A DNA stretch of 32,879 nt. Origin: Aridibacter famidurans. Lineage in GTDB: Bacteria > Acidobacteriota > Blastocatellia > Pyrinomonadales > Pyrinomonadaceae. Positions 7,148 to 15,435 of this stretch are shown piece by piece; within the stretch, counting starts at the first letter, position 1; every line of letters begins with the position of its first letter. A program made the translations under genes and the position numbers. The stretch spans positions 1 through 32,879 of the forward strand of contig JAGFIQ010000146.1 in NCBI GenBank assembly GCA_024103495.1, given 5' to 3'. Below the pieces are notes generated by a model. That model saw nothing but the letters and a program-made list of their open reading frames with translations. It was not told where the DNA came from and did no database searches.

Positions 7148-7600
7148 ATGAAATTTCACTTCATATGGGTCGGCAAGACCAAAGACCCGAATTGGCGAGC
7201 GCTGCAGGAAGATTACCTGCAGCGCCTTTCGCATTTTGTGAAGTGTTCCGTGACCGAGATCAGGGATAAAGCGGCGCACGAGACCGTCGAGGCCGAGGGC
7301 GAACGGATACTCGCGAAAGTGAATCAAAGCGCCTTCATTTGTGCACTGGACCTGAAGGGACGCTCGATGGGGTCGCGAAAGCTAGCGGCCCAGATCTCGA
7401 AATGGCAGGTCTCCGGATTGAAAGAGATCACGTTCATTATAGGCGGTGCGGAAGGACTGTCACCTGCGGTTGTGGAAAGGGCGGACTTTAGTTTATCCTT
7501 GTCGTTTCTAACTTTCACGCATGACATGGCACGCGTGATCTTATTAGAACAGATGTACAGAGCTTTTACTATTATCAAGGGGTACCCGTATCAGAAATGA
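7148..7600 (+). CDS. rlmH: 23S rRNA pseudouridine-1915 N3-methyltransferase RlmH
   Basis: A 150-residue SPOUT methyltransferase. 'FIIGGAEGLSP' forms the S-adenosylmethionine-binding knot. 'LSLSFLTFTHDMARVILLEQMYRAFTIIKGYPYQK' is the hallmark RlmH C-terminus (usually PYHK; here PYQK). RlmH methylates pseudouridine in helix 69 of 23S rRNA on assembled ribosomes. Length is typical (about 155). The ATG lies 9 bp beyond the inverted repeat at 7112-7138, leaving little room for a ribosome binding site. The end overlaps the next gene by four bases (ATGA). Confidence 0.95.
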   Translation: MKFHFIWVGKTKDPNWRALQEDYLQRLSHFVKCSVTEIRDKAAHETVEAEGERILAKVNQSAFICALDLKGRSMGSRKLAAQISKWQVSGLKEITFIIGGAEGLSPAVVERADFSLSLSFLTFTHDMARVILLEQMYRAFTIIKGYPYQK

Positions 7601-7947
7601 GTAAACTGAAACTTAAGGAAATCAAAGAGAAACTGATCGAAGAGCGCGACACGATCCTCTCGAAACTCAGCGCCAACGACCTGTCGGTCGACGATTCGGA
7701 AACCCCGGATCCCGTGGACCTTGCCGTCCGCAATTATTCGAAGAACGTGATGCTCGCCGTTTCCGAGAACGAGTCGAAGCAACTGACTCTGATCAACGAG
7801 GCCCTTGAGCGGATCGAGGACGATGAGTACGGCCTTTGCCAGAATTGCGAAAGCGAGATCAATCCCAAGCGTCTGAATGCGGTGCCTTGGGCTCGGTACT
7901 GTCTAGACTGTCAGCAGCTTCTTGAGCAGGGTCTTCTCGACGAGTAG
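7597..7947 (+). CDS. DksA/TraR-family zinc-finger protein
   Basis: A 116-residue protein with a helical N-terminal half ('KLKEIKEKLIEERDTILSKL'), 'DPVDLAVRNY' in the middle and a C4 zinc finger made by C81, C84, C102 and C105 ('YGLCQNC' and 'YCLDC'). This is the layout of short DksA/TraR C4 proteins that bind RNA polymerase through the secondary channel. The coiled-coil tip is present but shorter than in DksA of E. coli. The ATGA overlap with rlmH implies translational coupling. Whether it acts with ppGpp cannot be told from sequence. Confidence 0.88.
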   Translation: MSKLKLKEIKEKLIEERDTILSKLSANDLSVDDSETPDPVDLAVRNYSKNVMLAVSENESKQLTLINEALERIEDDEYGLCQNCESEINPKRLNAVPWARYCLDCQQLLEQGLLDE

Positions 7948-8009
7948 TCCGCCACACTGAAGTCTCCCTCAAGCATATTCTTTCAAATTGACGATCCGGT
8001 CCTCACCCG

Positions 8010-8741
8010 ATGATCGACAACTTCCTGGATCCTATTCTTTCACTCGCGTACCCGCGCGCCTGCCGCGCTTGCGGCGGAGCTGTGGAGTCGCTCTCGTTCG
8101 GCCCCGCGTGCGGCACGTGCTGGAATTCCACCAGAGTTTTCAACGGAAGAGAATCGTGCTGTTCGAAATGCGGCCAGTTGATCCCGACCGGGAAGTTCGA
8201 TCTTTCGTCCCGATGCTCTGGGTGTGTCGAAGACTTCTATGACCGGGCGGCGGCGGCAGCCGATTATCACCTCGCTGCGCGCGCGGCGGTGCTTGCTCTT
8301 AAGGAAGAGCCCTTTCTGTCAAAAAGGGTGCGAGGGCTGCTTACGGGCCGGTTCGACACGGCGGGTTTTCACGCCGCTACACTGATCATCCCGGTTCCGC
8401 TTTCAAAACGACGGCGGATCGAACGCGGGTTCAACCAGGCTGAGCTGCTCGCGAGGGCGCTGGAAGTTCACACCGGCATACGATCGTCGGCGGATGTGCT
8501 CGAGAGGACGGCGCACTTCGCGATGCACCGCGCCGGGATGGACAGAAAGGCAAGAGAGGGATCGGTTAAGAAGGCATTCGAGGTCAAAAAGCCCAAGCTG
8601 GTCAGAGAGGAGAGGATCCTTCTTGTCGACGATGTCTTCACCACGGGATCAACCGCATCCGCCTGCGCAAAAACACTTAAGGCGTCCGGGGCGGCAGAGG
8701 TAAATGTCCTCACGCTGGCCCGGACGCCCCATTTCATCTAA
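8010..8741 (+). CDS. ComF-family phosphoribosyltransferase-like protein
   Basis: A 243-residue protein. The N-terminal third is a double-zinc-ribbon-like region with cysteines at 18, 21, 34, 37, 50/51, 54, 69 and 72. A type I phosphoribosyltransferase fold follows, with 'LIIPVPLSKRRRIERGFNQAELLAR' and the PRPP loop 'ILLVDDVFTTGST' near residue 207. This is the ComF/GntX plan. ComF proteins take part in DNA uptake in competent bacteria, though the enzymatic role is unclear. It is the last gene of the forward cluster, 62 bp after the DksA-like gene. It converges on the sugar dehydrogenase gene with only 13 bp between the stops and no clear terminator. Confidence 0.92.
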   Translation: MIDNFLDPILSLAYPRACRACGGAVESLSFGPACGTCWNSTRVFNGRESCCSKCGQLIPTGKFDLSSRCSGCVEDFYDRAAAAADYHLAARAAVLALKEEPFLSKRVRGLLTGRFDTAGFHAATLIIPVPLSKRRRIERGFNQAELLARALEVHTGIRSSADVLERTAHFAMHRAGMDRKAREGSVKKAFEVKKPKLVREERILLVDDVFTTGSTASACAKTLKASGAAEVNVLTLARTPHFI

Positions 8742-8754
8742 GGCGAAATGATAG

Positions 8755-10716
8755 TTACGGAGAGTCGTAGGCAGGTATCGGAAGATCTCCGTTGGCACCG
8801 AACTGTGCGAATACCGGACCTGCGGCGCTTCTCTGGATATACCAGGTTCCATTCGATTCGCGCCACACAGCCACATCGTCCCGCCCGTCGCCGTCGTAAT
8901 CGCCGGTAACCGGAATGTCGGTCGAAATGCCCCAGAACTCGTACCTGACCGTTCCGGTTCCGGACCGGTAAATGTACCAGATACCTTCCGAAGGCCTGTA
9001 CACAGCGATGTCGTCCCGGCCGTCGCCGTCGTAATCGCCACGAACGGGCTTGTCGGTCGAGATGCCGAACTGGACGGCCGAGAACGAACCGTTGGAACTG
9101 TTCAGCCTGTACCAAACCCCGTTCGAAGGCCTGTACACGGAGATGTCGTACGTTCCGTCGCCGTCATAGTCGGCCGGGATAGGCAGGTCCGTACTCACGC
9201 CGAACTGCACTGCCGAAAAGGCGAGCGTGGTCGAGTCCATCTTGTACCAGATGCCGTTCGAAGGTCTGAACACCACGAACTCGGCTTTCGCGTCCCCGTC
9301 GAAATCGCCGGCTGAAGGAATGTCTGTGCTCACGCCGAACTGGACAGCCTGAAACGTGCTGTCAGAACTTCTGAAAACATACCAGGTGCCGCTCGAGGGC
9401 CTGTAAACGGCGATGTCGCTCTTGTCGTCGCCGTCGAAATCCTCCGCGACCGGGATGTCGGTGGAGATCCCGAACTGCTCGAATCGGGGCTGTCCCGAAC
9501 CGCTCTGATCGATATACCAGACACCGTTCGAGGGCCTGAAGACGCTGAGATCCGTTCGCGCATCACCGTCGAAATCGGCAGAAGCGGTGATCCTGACGAG
9601 TTTTTCTACGGTCCCGCCGAGTCCCACCAGATAGAGTTCTCCGTTCTGGTCCTCGCCGAAAGAAGAGATGTTGCGTGTCGTGTTCTCAACAAGCTCGAAG
9701 ATCCCCGGTGCGACGAATCTCCAGAACTCGCCGCTGCAATAATCTCCGTAAAGGTACTCACCGTCACCGAAGGTCCTCAGCCTTCCGCGGTACCTGTATC
9801 CGCCGGTGATCGAACATCTGCCTGCTGAATGGGTGTATGTATGGATCGGAGCGTCGAAATCGTCCGGGTCGCAAAGGCCGGGGTCCTGGTTCGTGCAGCT
9901 GTTGCCCTCGTACACGCGCCAGCCGTAGTTGCCTCCGTTGGTGACGATGTCGACTTCCTCGATCGAGCCCTGACCTACATCGCCCGCCCAGAGCTCATTC
10001 GTACCCCCACGGTCGAACGACCAGCGAAACGGATTTCTCAATCCGATGGCGTAGATCTCATCAGCCCCGGGCTGCCCCACGTAGGGATTGTCGGCCGGAT
10101 TCGTGTACGGTGGATTCGCATCGTTTCCCGAGACATCGACGGTTATCCGGAGCATCTTTCCGAGAAGGCTGTTGATATCCTGTGCGCGGTTGTTCGGATC
10201 GAATGCCGATCCGCCGTCGCCCATCCCGATGTAGAGATTGCCGTCGGGCCCGAATTCGATCATCCCGCCGTTGTGGTTCGAGAAGTCCTGGGAAATGACG
10301 ATGACGATGCGTCCGCTGTTCGGATCGCCGACCGAATTGTTGTTGATCGCTTTGTATCGCTCGACCACAGTTGCGCCGTCACTCTGTCTCGTATAGTTCA
10401 CGAAGAAGTAGCTGTTCGTCGCAAAATCCGGGTGGAACGCAAGGCCAAGCAGGCCTCGTTCGCTGCCCGATTGGCTGACCTTCGAACTCAAGTTGATAAA
10501 GTCGCTTACGGCATAGCTGACCGGCTGGACGACTTTTATGATCCCTCTCTGCTGCACTACAAACACGCGGTTCGAACCGTCCTTGGCGTGAGTCAGAAAC
10601 AGCGGCGAGCTCAGTCCGGAAAGAAACGCCTGGCGCTTTATATTGAGGCTACCTTGCGAGAATGCGGCGGCCGAGAACAACACGGCGCCCAATACAAACC
10701 CTAAAACTGCTTTCAT
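8755..10716 (-). CDS. Secreted PQQ-type sugar dehydrogenase with FG-GAP/VCBS tail
   Basis: A 653-residue protein. Residues 1-22 are a signal peptide ('MKAVLGFVLGAVLFSAAAFSQ'). Residues about 30-375 match the soluble glucose/sorbosone dehydrogenase propeller: 'GLLGLAFHPDF', 'SNHNGGMIEFGPDGNLYIGMGDGG' with the candidate catalytic His, and 'AIGLRNPFRWSFD'. Six repeats of about 47 residues follow, each with a D-x-D-G-D calcium loop and 'FRPSNGxWY', closing with 'LPIPAYDSP'. The ATG at 10716 is preferred over the upstream frame opening at 10902 because it starts the signal peptide and follows AGGAA. It lies 43 bp downstream of the NTR-like gene. Periplasmic or extracellular oxidation of a sugar is the family expectation; the FG-GAP tail probably binds a surface or ligand (inference). 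Confidence 0.88.
   Translation of the reverse strand: MKAVLGFVLGAVLFSAAAFSQGSLNIKRQAFLSGLSSPLFLTHAKDGSNRVFVVQQRGIIKVVQPVSYAVSDFINLSSKVSQSGSERGLLGLAFHPDFATNSYFFVNYTRQSDGATVVERYKAINNNSVGDPNSGRIVIVISQDFSNHNGGMIEFGPDGNLYIGMGDGGSAFDPNNRAQDINSLLGKMLRITVDVSGNDANPPYTNPADNPYVGQPGADEIYAIGLRNPFRWSFDRGGTNELWAGDVGQGSIEEVDIVTNGGNYGWRVYEGNSCTNQDPGLCDPDDFDAPIHTYTHSAGRCSITGGYRYRGRLRTFGDGEYLYGDYCSGEFWRFVAPGIFELVENTTRNISSFGEDQNGELYLVGLGGTVEKLVRITASADFDGDARTDLSVFRPSNGVWYIDQSGSGQPRFEQFGISTDIPVAEDFDGDDKSDIAVYRPSSGTWYVFRSSDSTFQAVQFGVSTDIPSAGDFDGDAKAEFVVFRPSNGIWYKMDSTTLAFSAVQFGVSTDLPIPADYDGDGTYDISVYRPSNGVWYRLNSSNGSFSAVQFGISTDKPVRGDYDGDGRDDIAVYRPSEGIWYIYRSGTGTVRYEFWGISTDIPVTGDYDGDGRDDVAVWRESNGTWYIQRSAAGPVFAQFGANGDLPIPAYDSP
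8762..9588 (-). repeat. Six in-frame FG-GAP coding repeats (~138-144 bp)
   Basis: Within the dehydrogenase gene the phrase encoding 'DxDGDxxxDixVxRPSxGxWY' recurs six times at nearly even spacing. The copies are similar at DNA level (gtcgccgtcgtaatcgcc-like blocks on the plus strand), consistent with internal duplication. A related six-unit set is in the M23 gene at 19285-20190. Confidence 0.85.
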
Positions 10717-10759
10717 ATTTTGGTTCCTGGGAAACAGACCGATCAGCCGTTGGAACTCT

Positions 10760-11194
10760 CTATTGCTTGCCCGGCGCCGGCTTTGCCGGACCGAGTTTGC
10801 GAAGATCTTCCTCGGCACCCTCGGCAAACTTGTCGAGGTCCTTCGACCTCGAACATCTTCCGTCCATAAGGCCCCCTTCTTCGTCGCTCTTGGCGAATAC
10901 AAGAAAGCGGCCTCCTTCGGCGAACTGGGCTTCGAAGCGAGGATTTTCGTGAACGGCGACGACTACTTTCGACTCCTCGACGCCCTTCCAGTACTTCTCC
11001 ACTTCAAATTCGAATATCTTGCGGTCTCCGTCCTCGAGGGCCTTTTTCACTGTCCCGATGAAAACGGCCTTCGAGTTCTCGTACTCCCGCTCGAAATCCG
11101 GAATCGCGCACCGGGCACATCGCCCGTCCGCGTAAGCGGTCGGCAGCGAAAATGCCGTGGTCACGAGAATTGCCAGAAAGACAAGAGCTTTCAT
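10760..11194 (-). CDS. Small secreted NTR/TIMP-like domain protein
   Basis: A 144-residue protein with a signal peptide ('MKALVFLAILVTTAFSLPTAYA'). The mature part begins near a Cys pair ('GRCARC') and reads 'AVFIGTVKKAL', 'FEFEVEKYWKG', 'FAEGGRFLVFAK', 'GRCSRSKDL' and 'AEEDLRKLG'. This order (N-terminal cysteines, 'VFxGxV', 'V..yWKG', 'G..yLVfA', 'C.R...L') resembles the OB-fold NTR domain of TIMP/netrin-like bacterial proteins. The match is by eye and moderate. The frame opens earlier (11242), but ATG 11194 begins the signal peptide. It lies between tsaD and the sugar dehydrogenase, all on the minus strand. Function unknown. Confidence 0.6.
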   Translation of the reverse strand: MKALVFLAILVTTAFSLPTAYADGRCARCAIPDFEREYENSKAVFIGTVKKALEDGDRKIFEFEVEKYWKGVEESKVVVAVHENPRFEAQFAEGGRFLVFAKSDEEGGLMDGRCSRSKDLDKFAEGAEEDLRKLGPAKPAPGKQ

Positions 11195-11255
11195 TGAATC
11201 AATACGTGAGAGCCGAAGCGAAAATGATAACAGCATACGCAATTGTAGGCGAACA

Positions 11256-12332
11256 CTAGATCCGGTACGGTACCTTGCTCCGATCCCCGGCCGGAAACTC
11301 TTCGCCGGCGTTCTGAAGCCTGATGTTCACGTCGGCGGTGAGATCAGTCGAAGACCGCTCGCCCCTTTGCAGATGAAAATGCCCTGCCGCCGCGATCATC
11401 GCCGCGTTGTCTGTCGAAAGGTGCTTCGAAGGAAAATACAGGGGAAACCCAAGTGATTCAGCGAGCTCGCCGGAAGCCCGCCTGAGGACCTCGTTGCATG
11501 CGACACCACCAGCGACGATCAGCACATTCGGCCTGAAATCCTTCGCAAGCTTGCGAGTGTTCTTGAGAAGCGTGCGAACGGCCGTGTCCTGAAAACTGGC
11601 GCAGATGTCCTTGATGTCCTGCGAAGGTTCTTCGCCTTGTTTAACGGGTTCGATCCCTTTCTCCCGAAGATACCTGACAACCGCTGTCTTCAGGCCGCTG
11701 AAGCTGAAGTCCGGCTTTCCGTCGGAGATCTTCGCGATAGGAAAACGGATCGCCTTAGGATCGCCTTCACGAGCGTATTTTTCGATAACGGGCCCGCCGG
11801 GATATCCCAGTCCGAGCATCTTCGCGACCTTGTCGAATGCCTCTCCGGCCGCATCGTCGCGTGTCCTCGAAAGCAGTTCGTACTTCCCCGGCTCTGGAGC
11901 GAGAAACAGGTTCGTGTGACCGCCGGATACGATCAGGGCCATCGCGGGATACTCGATCGGAGGGTTCTCGAAGACGACGGAAAAGAAATGTCCCTCGATG
12001 TGATTGACGCCTATGAAAGGGATCCCAAGTCCCATCGCGAGCGCTTTCGCGTAGTTCACGCCAACAAGCAGCGAGCCTATAAGGCCCGGTCCGTTAGTAA
12101 CCGCGACCGCCTCGATGTCGCCGATAGCGACTCCCGCGTTCTTCAGCGCGTCGTCTACGACCGGATCGATCTTTAAGAGATGTTCCCGCGAAGCGATCTC
12201 GGGGACGACGCCGCCGAATTCCCTGTGGATCTCGATCTGCGACGAAATCACCGACGAAAGGATCCGTATGCCGTCCTCGACAACCGCCGCGGCGGTCTCG
12301 TCGCACGAGCTCTCTATTCCAAGTACCAGCAC
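11256..12332 (-). CDS. tsaD: tRNA N6-threonylcarbamoyladenosine transferase TsaD
   Basis: A 358-residue protein with the Kae1/TsaD signatures: '[15 protein letters not shown]', '[11 protein letters not shown]', '[13 protein letters not shown]', metal-binding 'NHIEGH' (H111, H115), 'VSGGHTNL', '[23 protein letters not shown]', '[12 protein letters not shown]' and '[10 protein letters not shown]'. TsaD transfers threonylcarbamoyl to A37 of ANN-decoding tRNAs with TsaB and TsaE, which are not in the window. No ATG fits. The GTG at 12332 gives the normal N-terminus; a TTG at 12368 would add 12 residues without family support. No good ribosome binding site is seen before either, so the start is less sure than the identity. 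Confidence 0.95.
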   Translation of the reverse strand: MLVLGIESSCDETAAAVVEDGIRILSSVISSQIEIHREFGGVVPEIASREHLLKIDPVVDDALKNAGVAIGDIEAVAVTNGPGLIGSLLVGVNYAKALAMGLGIPFIGVNHIEGHFFSVVFENPPIEYPAMALIVSGGHTNLFLAPEPGKYELLSRTRDDAAGEAFDKVAKMLGLGYPGGPVIEKYAREGDPKAIRFPIAKISDGKPDFSFSGLKTAVVRYLREKGIEPVKQGEEPSQDIKDICASFQDTAVRTLLKNTRKLAKDFRPNVLIVAGGVACNEVLRRASGELAESLGFPLYFPSKHLSTDNAAMIAAAGHFHLQRGERSSTDLTADVNIRLQNAGEEFPAGDRSKVPYRI

Positions 12333-12376
12333 ATAGATGATTCTACGGTCGCGGAATCGGGCGCACAAGGACGCGC

Positions 12377-12408
12377 TTGACTAGCGGCACGAGCTTACAT
12401 AACGTAAG
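12377..12408 (+). promoter_or_regulatory. Candidate promoter and operator of the PadR-like gene
   Basis: TTGACT at 12377-12382 is followed after about 17 bp by TAACGT, a weak -10. Overlapping the -10 is the palindrome CTTAC-N5-GTAAG at 12394-12408. PadR-family regulators often bind palindromes over their own promoter, so autoregulation is possible. The half-sites differ from the ATGT/ACAT half-sites of classical PadR. Confidence 0.35.
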
Positions 12409-12442
12409 ACAATAACCGAGACCTCAGACATTGGAGTAGGCG

Positions 12443-12742
12443 ATGAGCGAATATGAATTTCCGGCCCTTTCCGGGATCGAGTACCTCGTGATGGACATGC
12501 TTGAACGAAACGGCGAGATGTTCGGCCTGGAAATGGTCGATGCGTCCGGCGGCGATCTGAAAAAGGGCACTATCTACGTTACTCTGGGAAGAATGGCCGA
12601 CAAGGGACTTGTGGATTCGCGGACCGAGTCCGGAGACAGCTCGGCAAGCCAGAAGAGGCTCTATTCTCCGACCGAGTATGGCAAGCGCGTTTTCAAGGCT
12701 CAGGAGATCGCACTTAAGTATCTGAACATGGGCGCCTGGTAG
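12443..12742 (+). CDS. PadR-like winged-helix transcriptional regulator
   Basis: A 99-residue protein: 'EYLVMDMLERNGEMFGLEMV', then 'LKKGTIYVTLGRMADKGLVDSR' (recognition helix and wing start), then 'KRLYSPTEYGKRVF'. This is the N-terminal winged helix of PadR regulators. The C-terminal dimerisation helix is short, ending in 'ALKYLNMGAW', so it belongs to the small PadR class. It is transcribed away from tsaD and precedes dps by 67 bp; dps has its own strong promoter. Its ligand and targets cannot be deduced. Confidence 0.85.
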   Translation: MSEYEFPALSGIEYLVMDMLERNGEMFGLEMVDASGGDLKKGTIYVTLGRMADKGLVDSRTESGDSSASQKRLYSPTEYGKRVFKAQEIALKYLNMGAW

Positions 12743-12753
12743 GCAACGGTGCC

Positions 12754-12798
12754 TTGACTTCGTATTTTATTAGAATTAGAATAATTCTAAATAGGAGG
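12754..12798 (+). promoter_or_regulatory. dps promoter with PerR/Fur-like palindrome
   Basis: TTGACT at 12754-12759, a 17-bp spacer and TAGAAT at 12777-12782 form a strong sigma70 promoter. The perfect 7-1-7 palindrome TTAGAAT-A-ATTCTAA (12776-12790) covers the -10 box; another TTAGAAT half-site begins at 12770. The layout matches the PerR box (TTATAAT-N-ATTATAA) with one symmetric change. AGGAGG at 12793-12798 is the ribosome binding site, 11 bases before ATG. Peroxide- or iron-controlled repression of dps is the likely reading. Confidence 0.7.
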
Positions 12799-12809
12799 AA
12801 TTTATAGAG

Positions 12810-13286
12810 ATGCACGAAACAAAGATCGATATTGGAAAGGACAAGAGAGAACAGGTCATCGCAATGCTCAACGCAAGGCTTTCGGATTCGATAGATCTCA
12901 AGTCGCAGGCAAAGCAGGCGCATTGGAACGTGAAGGGACCGAGCTTCATCGCGCTTCACGAGCTATTCGACCAGGTCGCGGGTGAGGTTGAAGGATATAC
13001 CGATATGATCGCGGAGCGCGTGACGTCGCTCGGAGGAACGGCCGAGGGGACGGTTCGCGTTGCGGCGGAAAAGTCGTCGCTCAAGCAGTATCCGATGGAG
13101 ATCGCGGACGGCAGGGACCACGTAGAAGCTCTTTCTGCCGCGCTTGCGGAATACGCGAAAGCGAACCGAGCGAACATCGAGGACGCTGACGAGGCGGGAG
13201 ATCTTGTGACCGCGGACCTCTTCACGGAGATCGCGCGCGGGACGGACAAACTTCTGTGGTTTGTCGAGGCGCACGTTCAGTCGTAG
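12810..13286 (+). CDS. dps: Dps-family ferritin-like DNA protection protein
   Basis: A 158-residue protein with the Dps ferroxidase set at the exact spacing known from E. coli Dps: H38, H50, D54, D65 and E69 (E. coli 51, 63, 67, 78, 82). 'AHWNVKGPSFIALHELFDQV' is the family signature. Dps 12-mers oxidise and store iron using peroxide and protect DNA. The N-terminal tail is short and not strongly basic, so DNA binding through that tail is uncertain. It is preceded by a strong promoter under a PerR/Fur-like palindrome and followed by an intrinsic terminator at 13309-13341. Confidence 0.95.
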   Translation: MHETKIDIGKDKREQVIAMLNARLSDSIDLKSQAKQAHWNVKGPSFIALHELFDQVAGEVEGYTDMIAERVTSLGGTAEGTVRVAAEKSSLKQYPMEIADGRDHVEALSAALAEYAKANRANIEDADEAGDLVTADLFTEIARGTDKLLWFVEAHVQS

Positions 13287-13308
13287 ATCGAATTTAGTTT
13301 ATATAGGA

Positions 13309-13341
13309 GAGGCTGTCCGAAAGGACGGTCTCTTTTCTTTG
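13309..13341 (+). terminator. Intrinsic terminator after dps
   Basis: AGAGGCTGTCC-GAAA-GGACGGTCTCT forms an 11-bp stem in RNA (two G-U pairs) with a GAAA tetraloop, followed by TTTTCTTT. It lies 23 bp after the dps stop. Confidence 0.85.
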
Positions 13342-13382
13342 ATGCGAGGGATCTGTAAACAAACTGATTTCCCAAGCATCAA

Positions 13383-13545
13383 TTGCCCCCGGCTTCAGCC
13401 GCTTTTCAGTTGCCCCCCGCTTCAGCGGGGGGACAGGACTGTATAACGACAATTTGGGGCTTCAGCCCCAATAGCAGCCGGCTAAAGGCGGCCGAAGGCG
13501 TAGGTTGTCCCGTGATGCCCCTGCTGAAGCGAGGGGCAACTGATG
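13383..13545. repeat. Cluster of GC-TTCA-GC hairpins
   Basis: This gap holds several palindromes with the same GC-TTCA-GC core but different stems: CGGCTTCAGCCG near 13390, CCCCCGCTTCAGCGGGGG near 13414-13431 and TTGGGGCTTCAGCCCCAA at 13454-13471. The segment at 13407-13434 is also repeated in inverted orientation at 13514-13542 (AGTTGCCCC-C/T-CGCTTCAGC shared). No gene is seen between dps and the DUF454 gene. Confidence 0.8.
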
Positions 13546-13577
13546 AGTCCTCTAATTCGAAGATCTTTTCTGGCCGC

Positions 13578-14003
13578 TCAGCTGTTCGTTTGTTCAGCCG
13601 CTCCGGTAGGGACCTCGACGGGCTTCTTTTTCGGCCCGTTCGGCCTCGTGAGAATGAACACCGTTGACCAGACCGCGAGCGCCGCGACGATCCCCTTCAG
13701 CACGATGTGATAGTCGTAGAAGAACAGCGTGTAGCTGTACATAGGGACTATCAGCGCCATCGAGAGGAACTTCGCGCGCGGAGCGATCGCGCCGTGCTGG
13801 CGCCAGTCGCGGATCAGCTTTCCGAACATCTTGTGATCGAGAAGCCACTGGTGAAGACGCTCGGAACTCTTCGAGAAGAAGAAAGCGGCGAGTAGCAGGA
13901 ACGGCGTCGTCGGCAGAAGCGGCAGGAACGCACCGATAAACCCGAGGCCAACCGCGGCGATGCCGAGCGTGAGGAATATGAATCTCTTCGTGCTTCTCAA
14001 CAT
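13578..14003 (-). CDS. DUF454 (YbaN-like) inner membrane protein
   Basis: A 141-residue protein with the DUF454 hallmark 'LGFIGAFLPLLPTTPFLLLAAFFFSKSSERLHQWLLDHKMFGKLIRDW' near residues 18-66. It has three or four hydrophobic segments: about 8-30, 33-45, 80-97 and 100-118. The C-terminus is Lys/Pro-rich. Members are small inner-membrane proteins of unknown function. It starts 3 bp after the M20 amidohydrolase stop and is probably cotranscribed with it. Confidence 0.88.
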   Translation of the reverse strand: MLRSTKRFIFLTLGIAAVGLGFIGAFLPLLPTTPFLLLAAFFFSKSSERLHQWLLDHKMFGKLIRDWRQHGAIAPRAKFLSMALIVPMYSYTLFFYDYHIVLKGIVAALAVWSTVFILTRPNGPKKKPVEVPTGAAEQTNS

Positions 14004-14006
14004 TTG

Positions 14007-15311
14007 CTATTGCGCACCCGGGTAGTCGAAAACGATGTTGCAGAACGCTTTGACCCCGACATCGAGCCGGCTGTCATCCAGGTAAAAGTCCGGAGTGTGA
14101 TGTCCTGCCGCTTCCCTCGGATCCTTGCCGAGAGGCATTGCGCCCAGGAAGAAATAGAATGAAGGCGCCTTCGTTCCGAAATACGAGAAGTCTTCCGCAC
14201 CGGTCGTCCATTCCCTTTCAAAAACATTCGCCCTGCCCGCTGCCTTCTCGAGCGACGGCAGCATCCGCTTCACAAGCTCGGGAGTGTTGTACGTGACAAG
14301 CGTCTTTGTATCGATCTCTACCGTGGCGGTTGCTCCGGCACTCTCGGCGATCGTCTTCACCATATGCCGGATCCGCTCGTGAACCTCTTTCTGCATCGCC
14401 GGGTCTAGCGTGCGGATCGTGCCCGCCATCTCGAGCTGTTCCGGAATGATATTCTCGCGGACCCCGCCGTTGATCTTCCCGACCGTGATCACGACGGGAG
14501 CCGTAGTCAGTCTCGACTGACGGCTGACGATGGTCTGAAGGCCGTTGATGATCTGCGAAGCCGTGACGATCGGGTCCACGCCGTCCCAGGGAGCCGAGCC
14601 GTGCGCCTGCTTTCCGTTGACCGTGATCTTGAACCAGTCGGACGACGCCATCGCCGCCCCGGACTTGTATCCGATCTTCCCTATCTCGGTCTGCGAGTTG
14701 ATGTGAAGCCCAAAGATCGCATCGATCTTCGGGTCATCCATCACGCCTTCTTCGACCATGAGAGGCGCCCCGCCTTCCTCGCCGGCGGGAGGGCCTTCTT
14801 CGGCGGGCTGAAAAATGAACACGACCTTCCCGGTGAGTTCGTCCTTCATCCCGGTAAGTACTTCCGCCGTGCCCATCAATATCGCGATGTGCGTATCGTG
14901 CCCGCAGGCGTGCATCACGGGTACGGTCTGGCCGTTGTAATCGGCGGTCACTTTTGAAGCGAATGGCAGATCGACCCTCTCTTTGACCGGAAGCGCGTCC
15001 ATATCGGCGCGAAGTCCGATCACGGGTCCCGGCTTGCCGCTGTCGAGGATCGCTACGACGCCCGTTTTCGCTATTCCCGTCTTCACTTCGAGGCCCAGCT
15101 TGCGTAGAAATTCCGCGACGTACTTCGCAGTCTCGAACTCGCGGTTCGAGAGCTCAGGGTTCTCGTGAAAATGGCGGCGCCATTCGACCAGCTTAGGCTT
15201 GATCCTTTCGGCGGCGACGGCGATCTCGCCGCTCATGTCCTTAGGCTTCGCGTGGACGGATACGGAAAGGAATGCGGTCAAGACTATCGCAACGATCAGG
15301 GCTCGTTTCAT
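14007..15311 (-). CDS. Secreted M20 family amidohydrolase
   Basis: A 434-residue protein with a signal peptide (MKRALIVAIVLTAFLSVSVHA). It has the M20D pattern: 'RRHFHENPELS' (about 46-55), 'GLRADMDALP', 'MHACGHDTH' with metal ligands C136 and H138, and 'FQPAEEG' with the catalytic/metal Glu pair near 171. A 'HGSAPWDGVDPI' dimerisation-domain His and a C-terminal 'GAEDFSYF' follow. Family members hydrolyse N-acyl amino acids, hippurate or similar amides; the substrate cannot be read. ATG 15311 (not 15326) is chosen because it begins the signal peptide and follows GAGAGAAG. Export suggests scavenging of acylated amino acids or peptides. Confidence 0.9.
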   Translation of the reverse strand: MKRALIVAIVLTAFLSVSVHAKPKDMSGEIAVAAERIKPKLVEWRRHFHENPELSNREFETAKYVAEFLRKLGLEVKTGIAKTGVVAILDSGKPGPVIGLRADMDALPVKERVDLPFASKVTADYNGQTVPVMHACGHDTHIAILMGTAEVLTGMKDELTGKVVFIFQPAEEGPPAGEEGGAPLMVEEGVMDDPKIDAIFGLHINSQTEIGKIGYKSGAAMASSDWFKITVNGKQAHGSAPWDGVDPIVTASQIINGLQTIVSRQSRLTTAPVVITVGKINGGVRENIIPEQLEMAGTIRTLDPAMQKEVHERIRHMVKTIAESAGATATVEIDTKTLVTYNTPELVKRMLPSLEKAAGRANVFEREWTTGAEDFSYFGTKAPSFYFFLGAMPLGKDPREAAGHHTPDFYLDDSRLDVGVKAFCNIVFDYPGAQ

Positions 15312-15435
15312 ATGATCTTCTCTCAAGGCGTGAACTGATTATTCTGACCGTCTAGGGATGAAACGTCAATTCGGCGTGAACTTGGACAATTGGACTGAGT
15401 GTCTGAGTCAGGTCCACGATCGATAAGCGAAAGGA

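Noticed and set aside
9829..10704. 291-codon plus-strand open frame opposite the sugar dehydrogenase
   Set aside because: No motif or ribosome binding site; the opposite strand encodes the recognised propeller.
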